Shown: positions 19,700 through 31,247 of the stretch, one piece after another
Layout of the letters: the number at the start of each line of letters is the position of its first letter
Numbering within the stretch: position 1 is the first letter of the stretch
Assembly (NCBI GenBank): GCA_963971425.1
Contig: OZ020517.1
Span: 31,282,734 to 31,346,733, forward strand
Length of the DNA: 64,000 nt
Direction: 5' to 3'
Source of the DNA: Bryoerythrophyllum caledonicum
Lineage: Eukaryota; Streptophyta; Bryopsida; Pottiales; Pottiaceae
The notes under the pieces: model-generated
The model's input: the letters and a program-made list of their open reading frames with translations, nothing else
Database searches by the model: none
Told to the model about the DNA's origin: nothing
Program-made: the position numbers and the translations under genes

Positions 19700-20790
19700 C
19701 TCATTCTCAATCCCATATTATCCCCTCTTGCATTTGCAAATTTTATCACTCTTATAGTTTGGTGATGCAAATGAATATTTTTGAAATTTTTACCCTTTCA
19801 ACATTTTACTTTGTAAAGTTCCTACTTGTTCAACTTTTTTATTTTTTCACTTTTAACTTTTAATTGTTTTCTTACTTTTCCTATTTTTTACCTTTTCAAC
19901 TTTTTACTTTTTAGACTTCCTACTCGTTCAACTATTTACTTTTCAACTTTAAACTTTTTATTTACTTTTATACTTTAATAATTTTTACATTTTCAACTTT
20001 TACTTTTTCAACTTCTTACTTTTACAACTTTTTACTTTTATGAAGTTTTTTTGTTTTTTACCTTTTCATCATTTTAAAAAAAAAATTACTTTTCAAATCT
20101 TTATTTCTCTCACTCTTACTTTTTCTAACCCTTACTTTTCCTAACCTTTACTTTTGCAATCCATTACTTTTTCTTACCCATATTTTTGAACTTTTATTTT
20201 TTCAATCTCTTATTTTTTCTAACCCTTACTTTCCAAATCCCTTACTTTTTCTAAACTTTACTTTTAAAAACCCTTACCTTAATAATCCCTAACTTTTAAT
20301 ATACTTTTACTTTAGATTCTCTTACTTTTTCAATCGTTTTCTTTTTCAAACCCTTACTTTTCAAATCCCTTCTCTTTTCATAAATTTTGTTTTTCAAATG
20401 TCTCCTTTCTCAAATGTTATCTTCTTGAATCTTTTACCTTTTTAGTACTTTAAATGTGTATTTATTTAAATGTTTATTTCTTCAATTGTTTCCATTTTCA
20501 AATGTTTTCATTTTCCATGTTTCCATTCTCAAATGTTTAAAGTTGCCAATACACATTCCTTTTAAATCTAACTTTTTATTTTTCCAATCTTCTATTTTCA
20601 AATATTTCCTATTTTTGCAATTCCACTTTTCTTCCAGATCTAGGTTCTATTTACTCTCAATCATCTATTTGCCAAATCAATTTTTGGTACAATTTCACCT
20701 TCATTCCATATCTAAATTCTATTTTATCCATAAATGATTTTTTTTTCTGAATGTACTTAAATCTTTGTCGCTTCTTATACTCAAAATGTG
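19700..20790. repeat. Left arm of a long inverted repeat, pyrimidine-rich
   Basis: The arm is made of degenerate CTTACTTTTTCAAAC-like units and ends in CAATTTCACCTTCATTCC and TTATACTCAAAAT. Its reverse complement is found at 21490-22260. The spacer contains a Tourist-like MITE and the 21340-21490 repeat. Transcription across it would give a long hairpin RNA. Confidence 0.7.
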
Positions 20791-20822
20791 CACATAATCT
20801 TCTTCTTATCTTGATACACTAA

Positions 20823-21294
20823 GGGGGTCTTTACACTAGTGACCAAGGGCCGTGGCCAAGGGAAATTCTGCACTATGATTGGAGGATAAGAGCCAGCCGG
20901 TCCAAGTACACTTTACACTAGCCATAAAAGGAGGAAGTGACCAAGACTAAAAATGGATGAGAAAATGACATAGAATCCTACATGTCCAGAAATGGATAAG
21001 GTTTTGTGGTCACCCGGATAATGCGGAGAGACCACCAAAAGAGGTTCTCTAGCCGCAAAATCCGGGTGACCAAGATATGACAAGCCTAGGAACTAATAGA
21101 ATTTTTTCAAAAATACTCTTTTCAAAAATACATTAAAAAATTCAGCCCACCTAGCCGGCCGGTCCAAGTTCACTTTACACTGTTGTTGGTGACCAATGGA
21201 TGGGAAAGTTGGCTCTTGGTCATGGCTCTTGACCAAGGGCCGTGACCAAGAGAATTATCCATCCCGGCTCTTGGTCACTAGTGTAAAGACCCCC
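20823..21294. mobile_element. TAA-flanked MITE (Tourist/PIF-Harbinger-like)
   Basis: Both termini read GGGGGTCTTTACACTAGTGA inwards, with TAA directly outside (20820-20822 and 21295-21297). A 3-bp TWA duplication with G-rich ends is typical of PIF/Harbinger-derived MITEs. The 472-bp interior repeats pieces such as GGTCCAAGT and GACCAAGGGCCGTG in both orientations. There is no coding capacity. Confidence 0.85.
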
Positions 21295-21339
21295 TAAGTG
21301 TGCACAAGTGAAAAAATTTATATTGCAATCTTAAGTGGA

Positions 21340-21490
21340 ATTCACAAATAGTGTTGTAGTTGACATTTAGTGTATTGATTTGTCACTACACTATTGCCCA
21401 GTTCACAATTAGTGTACAGGTTTGCTTTTAGTGTACACTACACTAAAAGTGATATTTAGTGTAGTTCTAGAATATTGTCAGTAGAGTTTG
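21340..21490. repeat. Inverted partner of 18230-18500
   Basis: The reverse complement of this stretch aligns with 18240-18400, sharing TAGTGTAGTGTA, ACTAAAAGC and GGTGAACT-like blocks. Confidence 0.65.
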
Positions 21491-22260
21491 AGTATAAAAA
21501 GCGACTGAGATTTCTAGTACATTTAGGAATAACAACCATTTGGAAGAATTCTTTTGAAAAAAATAGAATGTGGATATGGAATGAAGGTGAAATTGAAAAA
21601 TTAAATAAAAAAATCAAATGGAAAAGAAAAGATTGAGAAAAAATAGAACTTAGGTATGGAAAAAAAATGAAATTGCATTATAAGGTCCAAACACTTGAAA
21701 AAGGAAACATTTGTAGAAGTCAACATTGGAAGAAAAGAAAACTTGAAAAATAAACATTAGAAAGATATACATTACAAGAAAAATAAATTGAAAAGAAAAT
21801 ATTTGTAAAATGAACATTTGAAAAAAAAAACATTTGAAAGTTTAAAGTATAGAAAAATGAATATTTGAAGATGTATATCTTTGAAGAATGAAACTTATGA
21901 AGATGTATATGTTTGAAAAATAAACGGTTGACTTGGAAAGTAAAGATAAGGAGAGGAAGGATTTGAAAAAGTAAGGGTTCCAAAAAGTAAGGGTTTAGAA
22001 AAGGGAGGATTTGAGAAAGTAAGGGTTCCAAAAAGTAAGGGTTCAAAAGTAAGGGATCCAATAAGAAATGGTTTAAAAGTGAGGGATTGAAAAAATATGG
22101 GATAATAAAAAGTAAGGGTTCCAAAAAGTATGGGGTTGAAAAAGTAAGGATTTGGAAAGTAAGAGATTGCAAATGTAAAGGTTCAAGAAACTAATGATTT
22201 GAAAAGTAAGGGTCCAAAAAAGGAAGGGTTTTGAAAAAGTAGGGGTTTGAATAAAACCAA
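21490..22260. repeat. Right arm of the long inverted repeat, purine-rich
   Basis: The arm is built from GTAAGGGTTCCAAAAA-like units and begins with TTTGAGTATAAAAAGCGAC and GGAATGAAGGTGAAATTG, the reverse complements of the end of the left arm. Open frames on the minus strand (Phe/Leu-rich) are by-products of the repeat. Confidence 0.7.
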
Positions 22261-22310
22261 ATGTCAATAGGACTTTATTATGGCATGGCAACAATTAGGT
22301 GGTTTATCAT

Positions 22311-22406
22311 GATGTAATTTTAAAACTGCAATAAAATGTAATAATGATGTAATAATGATGTAATAATGATGTAATAATGATGTAATTTTAAAACTGCAAT
22401 AAAATG
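22311..22406. repeat. Direct repeat flanking a short tandem array
   Basis: A 28-bp unit GATGTAATTTTAAAACTGCA... occurs at 22311-22338 and 22379-22406. Between them lie about four copies of the 11-mer TAATAATGATG. Confidence 0.85.
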
Positions 22407-22551
22407 GTTGGGCTAATGCGTAGCGTACTACGCCATCCGCTGTCATGATACTAAAATCAGAAGCAAAGTCAAAGAGTGAGAAAATTGATGATGTCTCTAA
22501 TTCAATCTAAAAGCATGCATAAAAAAATTTAATCAAATATTTAAACCTTAA

Positions 22552-23045
22552 CCCCTAAAGGATTAAGTGTAAAAAATGGGCATTTAAAAAGTTTGGTCAG
22601 GTTCCTATGGTGTCAATTTCCAACATTCCTTTTTCAAAATTTTCCTACAGAAAGGCATTACAAAGATTTAAGTGGGAAAACATTTTTTTGGTAAATTGGA
22701 CATTTGAAGAAAAAGTTATAGGGATTTGAATTTCTAATGGGGAGAGCGGGCACCTCGGGCACCTCCAAAAACTTTTGCTAGGACACTCTATTGTTCAAAT
22801 GTGAGATTTTCAATACTCCATTCAACGCAAGGAAGAAAATGAACCATTTACATGACTTCAAAACTATAATCTTTCAATCCGTGTGGTCAAAGTTTATGAA
22901 AATTTGAGAGTATATTACTCAATAAGTCCTAATTGAGATCCTACGGTCAGAGCTAAAAATCAAAGTTTTTGTTTCCTTCTTTGTTCATTGCACTAGAAAC
23001 CAACAATTTTGAAGTTGGTGTAAAATTGTCACGGTATTTTAGGGG
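22552..23045. mobile_element. TTAA-flanked MITE B (piggyBac-like)
   Basis: TTAA at 22548-22551 and 23046-23049 flanks ends that start CCCCTAAA on both sides. The body is related to 47568-48457 in opposite orientation (shared CCTATAACTTTTT- and GCACCTCGGG-type blocks). No coding capacity is present. Confidence 0.75.
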
Positions 23046-24689
23046 TTAAATATAGGTGTACAAATTATTGATTAATTGAACAATTAAACTAACCATTCAT
23101 TTCATTAGTCCATCATATGATTCAGTGAATAACTACTCCATGACTAATTGATGTATGAACTATTTAATTAAATATTGGACATGATTGTTTTTACCAATGA
23201 TATGCCTAGTTCTTATACGAGCCATTTAATACGCTTAACTTTTCTTCCTTACATGGCATTTCTTCTTCATTACATTGATATAAGACGTAATTTCCTACAT
23301 AAATTGATTACTACCCATGGCACCGGTTTACAAAATAAAGGATGTCACATTACACGAATGGATGACCGGTCGTACCCCGTTAACATTCAAAAGTGACCGG
23401 TGATAGGCTGTGGGAGGGAGATAACCGGTGATGGGAGGTCATGTGACTGGTGATAGGCAGTTGTGGAGACTTCTTCACAGGGTGGGAAACTATTTCAGCC
23501 GATTGCCATTGTCTCACATCTTGTGGATGATGAGAAGGTGGCGCCAACCACAGTTGGAGAGGTGTAGGAGGAACGCAATGCTTGTGCAGAAGGGGAGATT
23601 TGGAGTGCTAGATCAAGGAGAATTTAGAGGCGACAAATGTGGTAAGCATTGTAAACATGATCGTCTCACCCAACATTTTGTTTTTTGTTAGGTAGAAGTG
23701 TGGTGCTTTCTAGCATAGTGTATTAGAAACCTGAGTTGTTTTGAGGTGGAGCGCCGTGTGAGTGAGCACTAGGGATGGTGCTTTCTGAAGTAGCCCTTCA
23801 TTTTCATCTAGTTGCTTGTGCACCTAAGTCTAAGACGGTATTGTTTGTTTATAGTGCACATGATAGAGAAATTGACCCATATGAAGCGAGTTTCCGAACC
23901 TAGTGAATCTGATGCTTACTAAATTGTAATGTGAGTGGGATTTTTGGATTTAGATTTGAAAGTTTCTTGTCGATGTTGTGTCGTTCTCTTATGTGCTCAT
24001 AATTTGCACCATTTTTTCCGTATGTGAAGCTGTAATTTGTTGATTACAAACATTTTTGGATCTGGATGACTATTCTATTGAATTTGTAATGTGTATTATT
24101 TGTACTGGTTTGTACAGTATGTACAATTTGTACTGATGTAGCTGTTTAGGAGTTATTTTGAAATGCTCAACCTTGGCGGACATTGATATTTTGTGGTTCT
24201 TCATGTTGTATGGTATACAATGTTATTCTTGTGTTGTAGTTGCACAAGTCAAAAATCAAGAGGTGGAAAATGGGCTGAAGAGGTGGAAAATGTGCTGAAG
24301 AGAAGACGTTGCTAGGATGAAACTGTAGGAAAATCCTCCTTTTTTCCATGATGTTTTTTTTTTGCATGTTTGTGCACTAGTGAACTTGATGCACATTACT
24401 TATTGTTTAGTGCTTAATATTGCTAAGTGCCTATTTTTGTCACTATTGTGTTATTCTTTCCCTAATTGTGAGCATATCTGTTGAAAAGCTGAAGGTGTGA
24501 GCATACATAAGTATACCACAATCTTTGTATTTCTTCAAAGGATAAGACTCAGTTGAAGCAACGAGTACGCACAAACAGGTTTTTTGGCTTGATCCAACCT
24601 TCTCCAATTTTGTACTTTGTGTATTGTTTTATATTTTTCTACCATTTTGTACACTAATGTCTTGTAAGCGTGGTTTGTCATTTCCAAGG
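23046..24689. other. Non-coding stretch with no recognised gene
   Basis: The stretch holds three copies of an ACCGGTGATRGG-like motif near 23345-23460 and GTAC-rich sequence near 24095-24140. A small open frame at 23428-23691 has no recognisable domain. Confidence 0.5.
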
Positions 24690-26671
24690 TTGAAATGGTT
24701 CGGTTTAGAGGAAGGGGCTCCAATATGCTTTTGGGTAGGGGACATACATTGGAAGGAAGTGGCAGTGGGAGATTGAGTCCAGGGCGAGGGATCACCCTAA
24801 TTGTGGGAGCTGCAAGGAAGGAATTGTAGTGCGAGGAAGGGAATGTGGATATTGAAGATGAGGAGCGGGACGATGAAGACGAGGAGCAAGATGATGAAGA
24901 CAAGGAACAAGATGATGAAGACGAGGAGCAAGATGATGTAGATGATGGGGAAGATGATGAAGACGAGAAGCAAGATGAGACAGACGAAGAGCAAGATGAT
25001 GGGCCCGAGGAGCAAGACGATGAAGACAAGGAGGAAGGAGAACCCATGGAGAAAGATGAAGTTGATGAAGAGTTTTGAAAGCTACCAGAACTACCTCCAT
25101 GTCTCACGACGGACTCCTTCACCAAGAAGTATGGATTCAAAGATGAGGGAGCCAATCCTAGTAAGCTAACCAAATGGAAGGGCCAACCATTTGATGATAG
25201 CAAGTGCGTAGCTTTATTTGGTGAGCCGGTTGGAAGAGAAGGGCTAAATGGATACAATTGGAAGGCAGTCAAGGAGAGGAAGATCCGGCAGAGACTTGAA
25301 GAACTTCTTTCAACTTTATACCAGAGGGCTGTAGTGCCACAACTCCTTCCTCACAAGATGGCCTGAGCAATTGTTTTGGAGGAAGATGGAGAAGCGGTCA
25401 ATTGGGCAGCGTATGGATCTGCCACCAACAAGACACAACGAGAGGCGCATAAGAGAAATCTTCTGAGGCTTCAAAAGTGGAAGCAAACTTCGACAACAAT
25501 GGCCTTTACAGAGTGGAGAAAGATCCACGTGGATCCAAAGGAGCTCCACTCAAAGGTGTGCGAAGGTGGAGGAAGCTCCCTTGGTGGACAAATTTTAGAT
25601 GGGGAGGAGTGCCACAATAGGTTATCCATGAACTTACCATCTATTTAAGTGTCTAGCCTATTTGTTAAGTGTTGAGCCTCACATGTAGATTTTGATGTTA
25701 TTTATTTAATTGCATGTTTTAGATTGCACAATGCGTACTATGAATGGTAATTTTTATACGGTTGCCCACCTAGCTAGTATTTGAGTTGGGTCATTGTGCA
25801 ATTGCTAGTTTGTTTTGTTTTTAAATACTTCAATATTGATTAATGTATTGATCTGAACAAAATTGTGGTACATGTACAGTTTCCTCCATGACTGTACTCA
25901 TAGGTATGTGGATTGTCACATGTAGGAATACATTGGAAGAGTTCTTGAGATGGAGAAATTGGAGTTGAAGGCTGCGGTAGATCTTGAGCGCCAAGTTGCA
26001 TCAGCAAAAGACTCACACAGGACCAAATGTGAGTATGAAACGGGAGTTTTATCTTGCATGAAGTCAAAACAAAAGGATTATGAAAAAAAGGCACAAGAGC
26101 TACAGAGTCCTTCAGATGTGGCAGCAAGAAGAATGCTTTGGAGGAATTAATAGAGGGCACAAGTGCGGTATTGGAACGGTTGCAAAAAGATGGAGTCATA
26201 TTACAAAATGATCTAGAACATCACAGCGACCGAGTTGCAAGGAAGCGGTTGGAAGTCGGAGCTCTTGAAGTAGAGCATGCCCAACTTGGACGTGCCCGAA
26301 GTGGCTTTCACTTGAGGCCTATGCCCATGGTATATACACCATTAAAAGAACCTTGTACTTCACAGGGTTCCCTTGATATTACAGATTGCATGCTTTGTGG
26401 CTTTTTGTTCCTCAACTATGAGATTGTGATCTCTAGTTGCAAGCATCTTTACCATCCATGGTGTTCTATGGTGAACTTTTCACAGTCGAATAAATGTTGT
26501 GCTCGTGGTTGCTCCATGGTTCAACCCACTGCTTGGACCGCAAGTTTCGGATGGAGGGGTGTGCCGGGTTGGGGGCAAGGACTAAGTGGAGGCAAGGATT
26601 TTCTGAGCATGATGTTGGAAATGGCTCCATCTATCGCTACATGTGTAGCATCTTGCAGTGACGCTGCTTGA
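24690..26671 (+). pseudogene. Coiled-coil/RING-like protein, degraded
   Basis: Open segments on the plus strand follow each other with stops between them. A first part begins with a Gly/Arg-rich MVRFRGRGS stretch near 24690. A long acidic Asp/Glu-Gln repeat follows at 24845-25078. Then come charged segments to 25648. A second part (25950-26150, 26138-26671) starts with a heptad-like coiled coil and ends in a RING-like cluster: CMLCGFLF, then SSCKHLYHPWC, then CCARGC. The arrangement resembles the C-terminal half of the gene at 44751-46975. RING domains usually recruit E2 enzymes for ubiquitin transfer. At least four nonsense or frame breaks make it non-functional. It could be a host multigene-family relic or a protein of a DNA transposon; I cannot tell. 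Confidence 0.5.
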
Positions 26672-26796
26672 GCTCCAAAGCTCTATTCACCCATACCAGG
26701 TGATTTGCTCTTCCCTATTTGTACAAATTGCTTGAAGTTGTACTACGTTGAATGTATCTATACATTGTTTTACAACAATTTCTTTCAAGTTGGATT

Positions 26797-27025
26797 TGTT
26801 TGTACTTGTATTCAAGTGGATTTGTATATTATGTATTTGGTTTGGACTTATGGTATTGAGAGGTCTAACCATTTGTACGCTTGTGTGCTTGTTTGTAGTT
26901 GTATGCTTTTAGATCTTAGTTTTGTAGGATTTACAACTAAAGTTGTACATTGGTTTGATTTGTTTGTACTTATATTCAACTGGATATATATGTTTGTTAT
27001 TGAGTTTGGACTTATGGTACTGACA
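26797..27025. repeat. Diverged tandem duplication
   Basis: The segment around 26797-26860 (TTTGTACTTGTATTCAAGTG, then TTGGACTTATGGTA) recurs at about 26960-27025 with changes. Confidence 0.65.
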
Positions 27026-27100
27026 GCATATACCGTTTGTATATCACTGTTAAAGTTTGTACATGTATACTTTCATATGACCGCACAGATTGAAAGATTA

Positions 27101-27390
27101 TAGTGTGTGAAGTGAAGAAAATGGTTCATTTACTTCACTCCGTTTAGTGGATCAGCAGACTTTGACTTTACATGGTGTCAAGATTTTGAACTACACAAGG
27201 TCTAAATCCACTACCTTAAGCATGATGTTAGTTACTTAGACAACAATTTTTTGAGGTAGACGACAGGTGTAGCATATTCAAAACAGCTGTGGAAGTAGTG
27301 GAGGTTCAAAATTTTCCAATTCAAACTTTTATTTTTTGTGAATTTAATGTGTTTTGGATTACTAATCCGAATGGTCAATAAGCATTGAAA
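27101..27390 (+). repeat. Dispersed non-coding repeat, copy 1 of 3
   Basis: Blocks such as GTGTAGCATATTCAAAACA and GTGGAGGTTCAAAATTT recur in the same order at 47681-47985 and 50471-50775. The other copies lie beside TTAA-flanked MITE sequence, so this may be part of a larger element of that family. Confidence 0.7.
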
Positions 27391-27902
27391 GCTTCTATTG
27401 TCTCAATTGATTTTTGGATTTATTCGGAATATCAATAAAGCTTTTTCATATATGCACAAGTTTTACATCCATCTCTTTTGCTATTCTATTGTCTTGTGTT
27501 TTGTGTATGGATTTAGTCATCCCATACAAAATGACATAAACATGACATTCTTGTTGTGTACAGAATGTACTTCAAGTTTGCAAACTTCTATTCATTTTAC
27601 TGCTTCACATTCACCTGATGCACTACAACATTTTTAACATCCACATACAATTGAAGAATTAACAAGTTGACAATATATCTTACAAATTGTAAACCTTTAT
27701 TTCAAAAAGTATGCCCCACCACAGCATGCTTGCAACTTCTTACCACACCATTCTTTAAACAATAACCCCGCTAAGCTTTACATTCATCTACCCCATTCTA
27801 TTGCCTTGAAGAAGAAGGCTTGTCGGTATGATCCGTTCGAGTACTTCTACAAGTCCGCAGTCTCTAGCTTGGCCTAGCAATCCTCCCCCCCTCTTCGTAC
27901 TT

Positions 27903-28078
27903 TCAATCCACGGCTGCAATTTTCCTATGCATCTCCAACCACCAACTATCGTCGCTATCATAGCCATCATCCCTCTTTTGCTTCCTGTCAAGATCCACCT
28001 CCTTCGCCGCAAAGATTTCCATGGCCTTCTTTATTCGTTCCACCACATTGTTCACAGAAGCGTCATTCTCTGGGAATG
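27903..28078 (-). pseudogene. 3' part of a gene split by the plus-strand LTR element
   Basis: Reading the minus strand across the 28079-44251 insertion with one GAATG copy removed, the frame of 44252-44491 continues without a break into this segment for 57 codons to a TGA at 27903-27905. The segment is Lys/Glu-rich and ends in an acidic RDDGYDSDDSWW tail. Frame continuity indicates that the LTR element disrupted a coding sequence. The protein family is unknown. Confidence 0.65.
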
Positions 28079-29757
28079 TGTAAACATTAAAATTTTTATA
28101 GTAAACCTTTTTTCAAATTGACAGTGTAAATAGGGCTTCAAGTTAGGTTATTTTAGAAATAAACTAGTAAAGTAACCTATGGCGGCTAGGAGATTTGAAA
28201 AGGTGTTTAGTTATACAAACGGTTAGGATTTGGGTAGTTTTTTTATAGTTATATGGCGGCTGTGACTTTTGAGATCCAGATTTGAAGCGGTGTCAACTAA
28301 ACTTTCTAACCAACATAAGTAAGGCTGTGAAGAAAGAAGAACACCACACAACATTGCAGTTTTATATTTTGAGTGTGTGGGTCCTTGTCGGTAAGCTTGA
28401 GTGCTAGTATTTAGAATAGGCTGAGTTATTGCAACACTGATGGATGTTCAAATCAAAGTCTGATGAATTGTGCTTTGCAAGAATAATAATAACATTAATA
28501 TCTATTATCAAAGTGTTGAATTTAAGAAGACTAGTTAACTGAGAGGAGTTTTGTCAATTAGACTAAGGTAGGTGAGATACTGAATCATAGTTGATAGAGG
28601 TACAAAAAACAGGATCCAAGTCAAGTTGACTGATGAGGTGATGGAAGACCATGGTGATACATGAATGTGTAGTGAACAAAAGGGAGATTGTCAAATTGAC
28701 ATGGTTAACTGGAGCGCAACACATGTCAAATTAAAGTGTCACAGATGGGAAAGTGAGAGTTATTTTTGGGAATTAAATTGTAGTTGAGTCAGTTGTATAA
28801 TGAAGTAAACTGAACAATGCATTTCCCTATTAGCAAATTATTTACTGTGCACAGTAGAATAATTTGAATTATTAAATTAAATTAGAATGATGGCATAAGG
28901 AGATGCATCATTTGAAGGCATGGCGAGGAGCATGGCCTTGAAGAGTGTTAAGATGATCCCAGAGAGAGGAGTCTTAGTTAAGTGACATCATTGTGTAATT
29001 GTGAAATAGAAACCAATTGGATTCTGTAGATTAGTAGGCCTAACTAATTTAGTGGAAATCTAATTGAAGGACTAGATACAAAATTAAGAAATTAAAACTA
29101 GCATATGATTGATGAGAGATCTTGTGAGGATTGATCTCCCTCATTTAAGTATTGATTATTGTCGTTGTAATAATTTAGTTTCATTTCTTCTTGTAAGTCC
29201 ATAAACGGTATTTACAATCAAGGGAGAATGATGTGAGAAAGAAAGAAATATGTAAATCCCGGGTATTATAATTATTATTAAAAATGAAATAGGAAGTTGG
29301 AAGTGAAAGATGAAGATGTATCGGAAGAGAAAAGCGGATATTGCTTGAGATAAGTAGATATCTTTATGTGAATGCCTTCTATAGATTGTGATTTATACAT
29401 ATTATAAAGTAAAGAAAATGGAAAGCAAAGTAATGGTGAAACTTGTCTATTGGACCAAAGTACTGTCTATTTGACGAGGCTAGAACCGCCTAAGGGTGAC
29501 ATCCCTTGTTACAGTCGAATTGAATTACACCATAACCTTTAAGAGAATGGGACATGATAAGAGTGAGATTTAGATAATTTATAGTATAGCTTTGGGTTTA
29601 CTTGGAAGAATACTTTGTGTATTGAAGAATTATCTTCTTGGTGAACTACAAGTGACCATTAATTACACCAAAAACGCTAAACGAAAAGACCTTCTCCCGA
29701 ACCAACCTTATTATGTAGCTTGGGGTTAATTAAAGGATTACAAAATTTAACACTACA
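28079..29757 (+). repeat. 5' LTR of the plus-strand element
   Basis: The LTR starts TGTAAACATT and ends AACACTACA, and its partner is at 42573-44251. It contains five exact GTCNANTNGAC palindromes at 28553, 28620, 28690, 29445 and 29465. Such an LTR should hold the promoter and polyadenylation signals; I did not pin these down. Confidence 0.95.
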
Positions 29758-29761
29758 TTTT

Positions 29762-29779
29762 TGGCGCCGCTGCCGGGGA
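29762..29779 (+). promoter_or_regulatory. Primer-binding site, tRNA-Asp type
   Basis: TGGCGCCGCTGCCGGGGA starts four bases after the LTR. It is complementary to the 3' end of plant tRNA-Asp with one difference from the common Athila-type site. It primes minus-strand cDNA synthesis. Confidence 0.9.
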
Positions 29780-30114
29780 ATTAGGTTCCGGTTAAGCGGT
29801 AGCTAATGTTGTAGTATTTACAAAGAATCTAGATAATTCTGAAATTATTGTTTTAGTTTTATTTTTTATTTTTAAAAAAAAAAAATTTAATTAAAAAATA
29901 AAAATGAAAATTGAAAGTTTAAATACATATCTTTTCCATAAAAATACCACTTAAGGAAAATGATGTTTATTTTCAAAAATTCATAAACCTTACAAATGGA
30001 TAAAACCATTCCAAAATATCATAAACATTCACAAAGTATTAAATTCCAACCTATACCTGAAAACAAAAAAATAAAAAATTGTACTTGTTGTACAATCAGT
30101 CATGTTATTAAACC

Positions 30115-30612
30115 ATGTCTCAATTCCCATGGGAAGTGAGTAAAGAGAGTGTGTGTGAATTTTTTAGAGGACCTTATTTATTTGCGGCCTTATACCGAGT
30201 GTATAGAGGTTCATATTACGGGCAGGGATTCCAATTTTATGGTAGACAATTTAAAAGTGATATAGAATTCCAAAATAAATTTAATCAATTACCACTTGAT
30301 ATAAAACAAATAATACTATCTAAAATTTGGGATCAAGGAAAAGAATTCAATGAAATAGTTGTGAAAAGAAAAACATTGTATTTGAAATTTCAATTACAAT
30401 TTTTGTTTGCTCAATATGGTAGAATAAAATACCAGACACAACCATTAATTTCTAAAAGTTGTGGAATATGGAACGGTTTTAAATTTGATAGAGAAACCTT
30501 TGTTTTTATTTATGGTAGATTTAATCCTCGAAGTAAGATATTTTTTCCGGATTTCTTTTCAAAAGATCCTACCTACCCAGACTCTATAGCATTTGATTTA
30601 TTATGCATCTAA
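30115..30612 (+). CDS. Small leader ORF 1 between primer-binding site and gag
   Basis: A 165-codon frame starts with ATG (MSQFPWEVSK) and encodes an aromatic-rich, basic product (FQFYGRQFKSD, FVFIYGRFNPR). It resembles no domain I recognise. It lies in the leader where simple Gypsy elements have no gene, and is followed four bases later by another ORF. In an AT-rich leader with abundant TAA codons, 165 codons is long enough to suggest selection. It could be an accessory gene or a relic. Confidence 0.5.
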   Translation: MSQFPWEVSKESVCEFFRGPYLFAALYRVYRGSYYGQGFQFYGRQFKSDIEFQNKFNQLPLDIKQIILSKIWDQGKEFNEIVVKRKTLYLKFQLQFLFAQYGRIKYQTQPLISKSCGIWNGFKFDRETFVFIYGRFNPRSKIFFPDFFSKDPTYPDSIAFDLLCI

Positions 30613-30615
30613 AAC

Positions 30616-30909
30616 ATGAATAATTCAAGTGAAACTACAGAAGAATTGACAAGGCGTTTAAGAAGATTGTTAATAATCTATTCAAATATTAAATACAACG
30701 AAATTAGATTATTCAATCTTGTAGAAAAAGAAATTGAAAAAATTAGAATAGAAAATCAAAATAATGTAGAAAAAAGAAAATTAATTAAAAGACTTGTAAG
30801 AGGATTTAAATACCCGCGAGAATTGTCAGTGGAAAGACTATACCCAAATAAAGAAGTTGAACGATTTTCCCTTACCAATTGGTGCCAGTATTGTTTTTTC
30901 TTCAAATGA
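30616..30909 (+). CDS. Small leader ORF 2
   Basis: A 97-codon frame begins four bases after the stop of leader ORF 1. The product is Arg/Lys/Glu-rich and probably helical (EELTRRLRRLL, KEIEKIRIENQ). No domain is recognised. Its end overlaps the start of the next ORF in another frame. Confidence 0.4.
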   Translation: MNNSSETTEELTRRLRRLLIIYSNIKYNEIRLFNLVEKEIEKIRIENQNNVEKRKLIKRLVRGFKYPRELSVERLYPNKEVERFSLTNWCQYCFFFK

Positions 30910-31196
30910 ATTATAGGAATGATTTAGAGGGTTCTAAACTTGAAACTCCTAAAGATAGAATCCTTAATAAATTATTTGGTAAATTGGCCCAATATCAAGA
31001 TTTAGGACCTAATGATAAAGAGTTATTTGAACTAACGGAACAAGAAATTGATAGATTATTAGGGTTAGCTAGTGCATGGATGAGTGCGGATACAATGAGT
31101 GATATACTAACACGTTGTCCATATCCTAGACACCCAAAGGAAGAGATAGAAACAATGAATCTATCGGAGGAAACACTTTTTTTGTGTTTAAGTTAG
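30879..31196 (+). CDS. Small leader ORF 3
   Basis: A 105-codon frame overlaps the end of leader ORF 2. An internal ATG at 30909 (MNYRNDLEGS) may be the true start because it directly follows the previous stop region. The product is acidic and helical. It ends 51 bp before the gag ATG. No family is recognised. Confidence 0.4.
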   Translation: MVPVLFFLQMNYRNDLEGSKLETPKDRILNKLFGKLAQYQDLGPNDKELFELTEQEIDRLLGLASAWMSADTMSDILTRCPYPRHPKEEIETMNLSEETLFLCLS

Positions 31197-31247
31197 GTGG
31201 GAAAGTACGTGGGAATGTATGAATAATAAATTACATGGCATCCTTAA

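Noticed and set aside
19780-22260. Phe/Leu/Pro-rich open frames in the pyrimidine/purine arms
   Set aside because: Repetitive codons from CTTTTACTTTTTC-type units; no domains.
24535-25272. Long minus-strand Ser-rich open frame
   Set aside because: It is the antisense of the plus-strand acidic Asp/Glu repeat (GATGAAGAC units); low complexity explains its openness.
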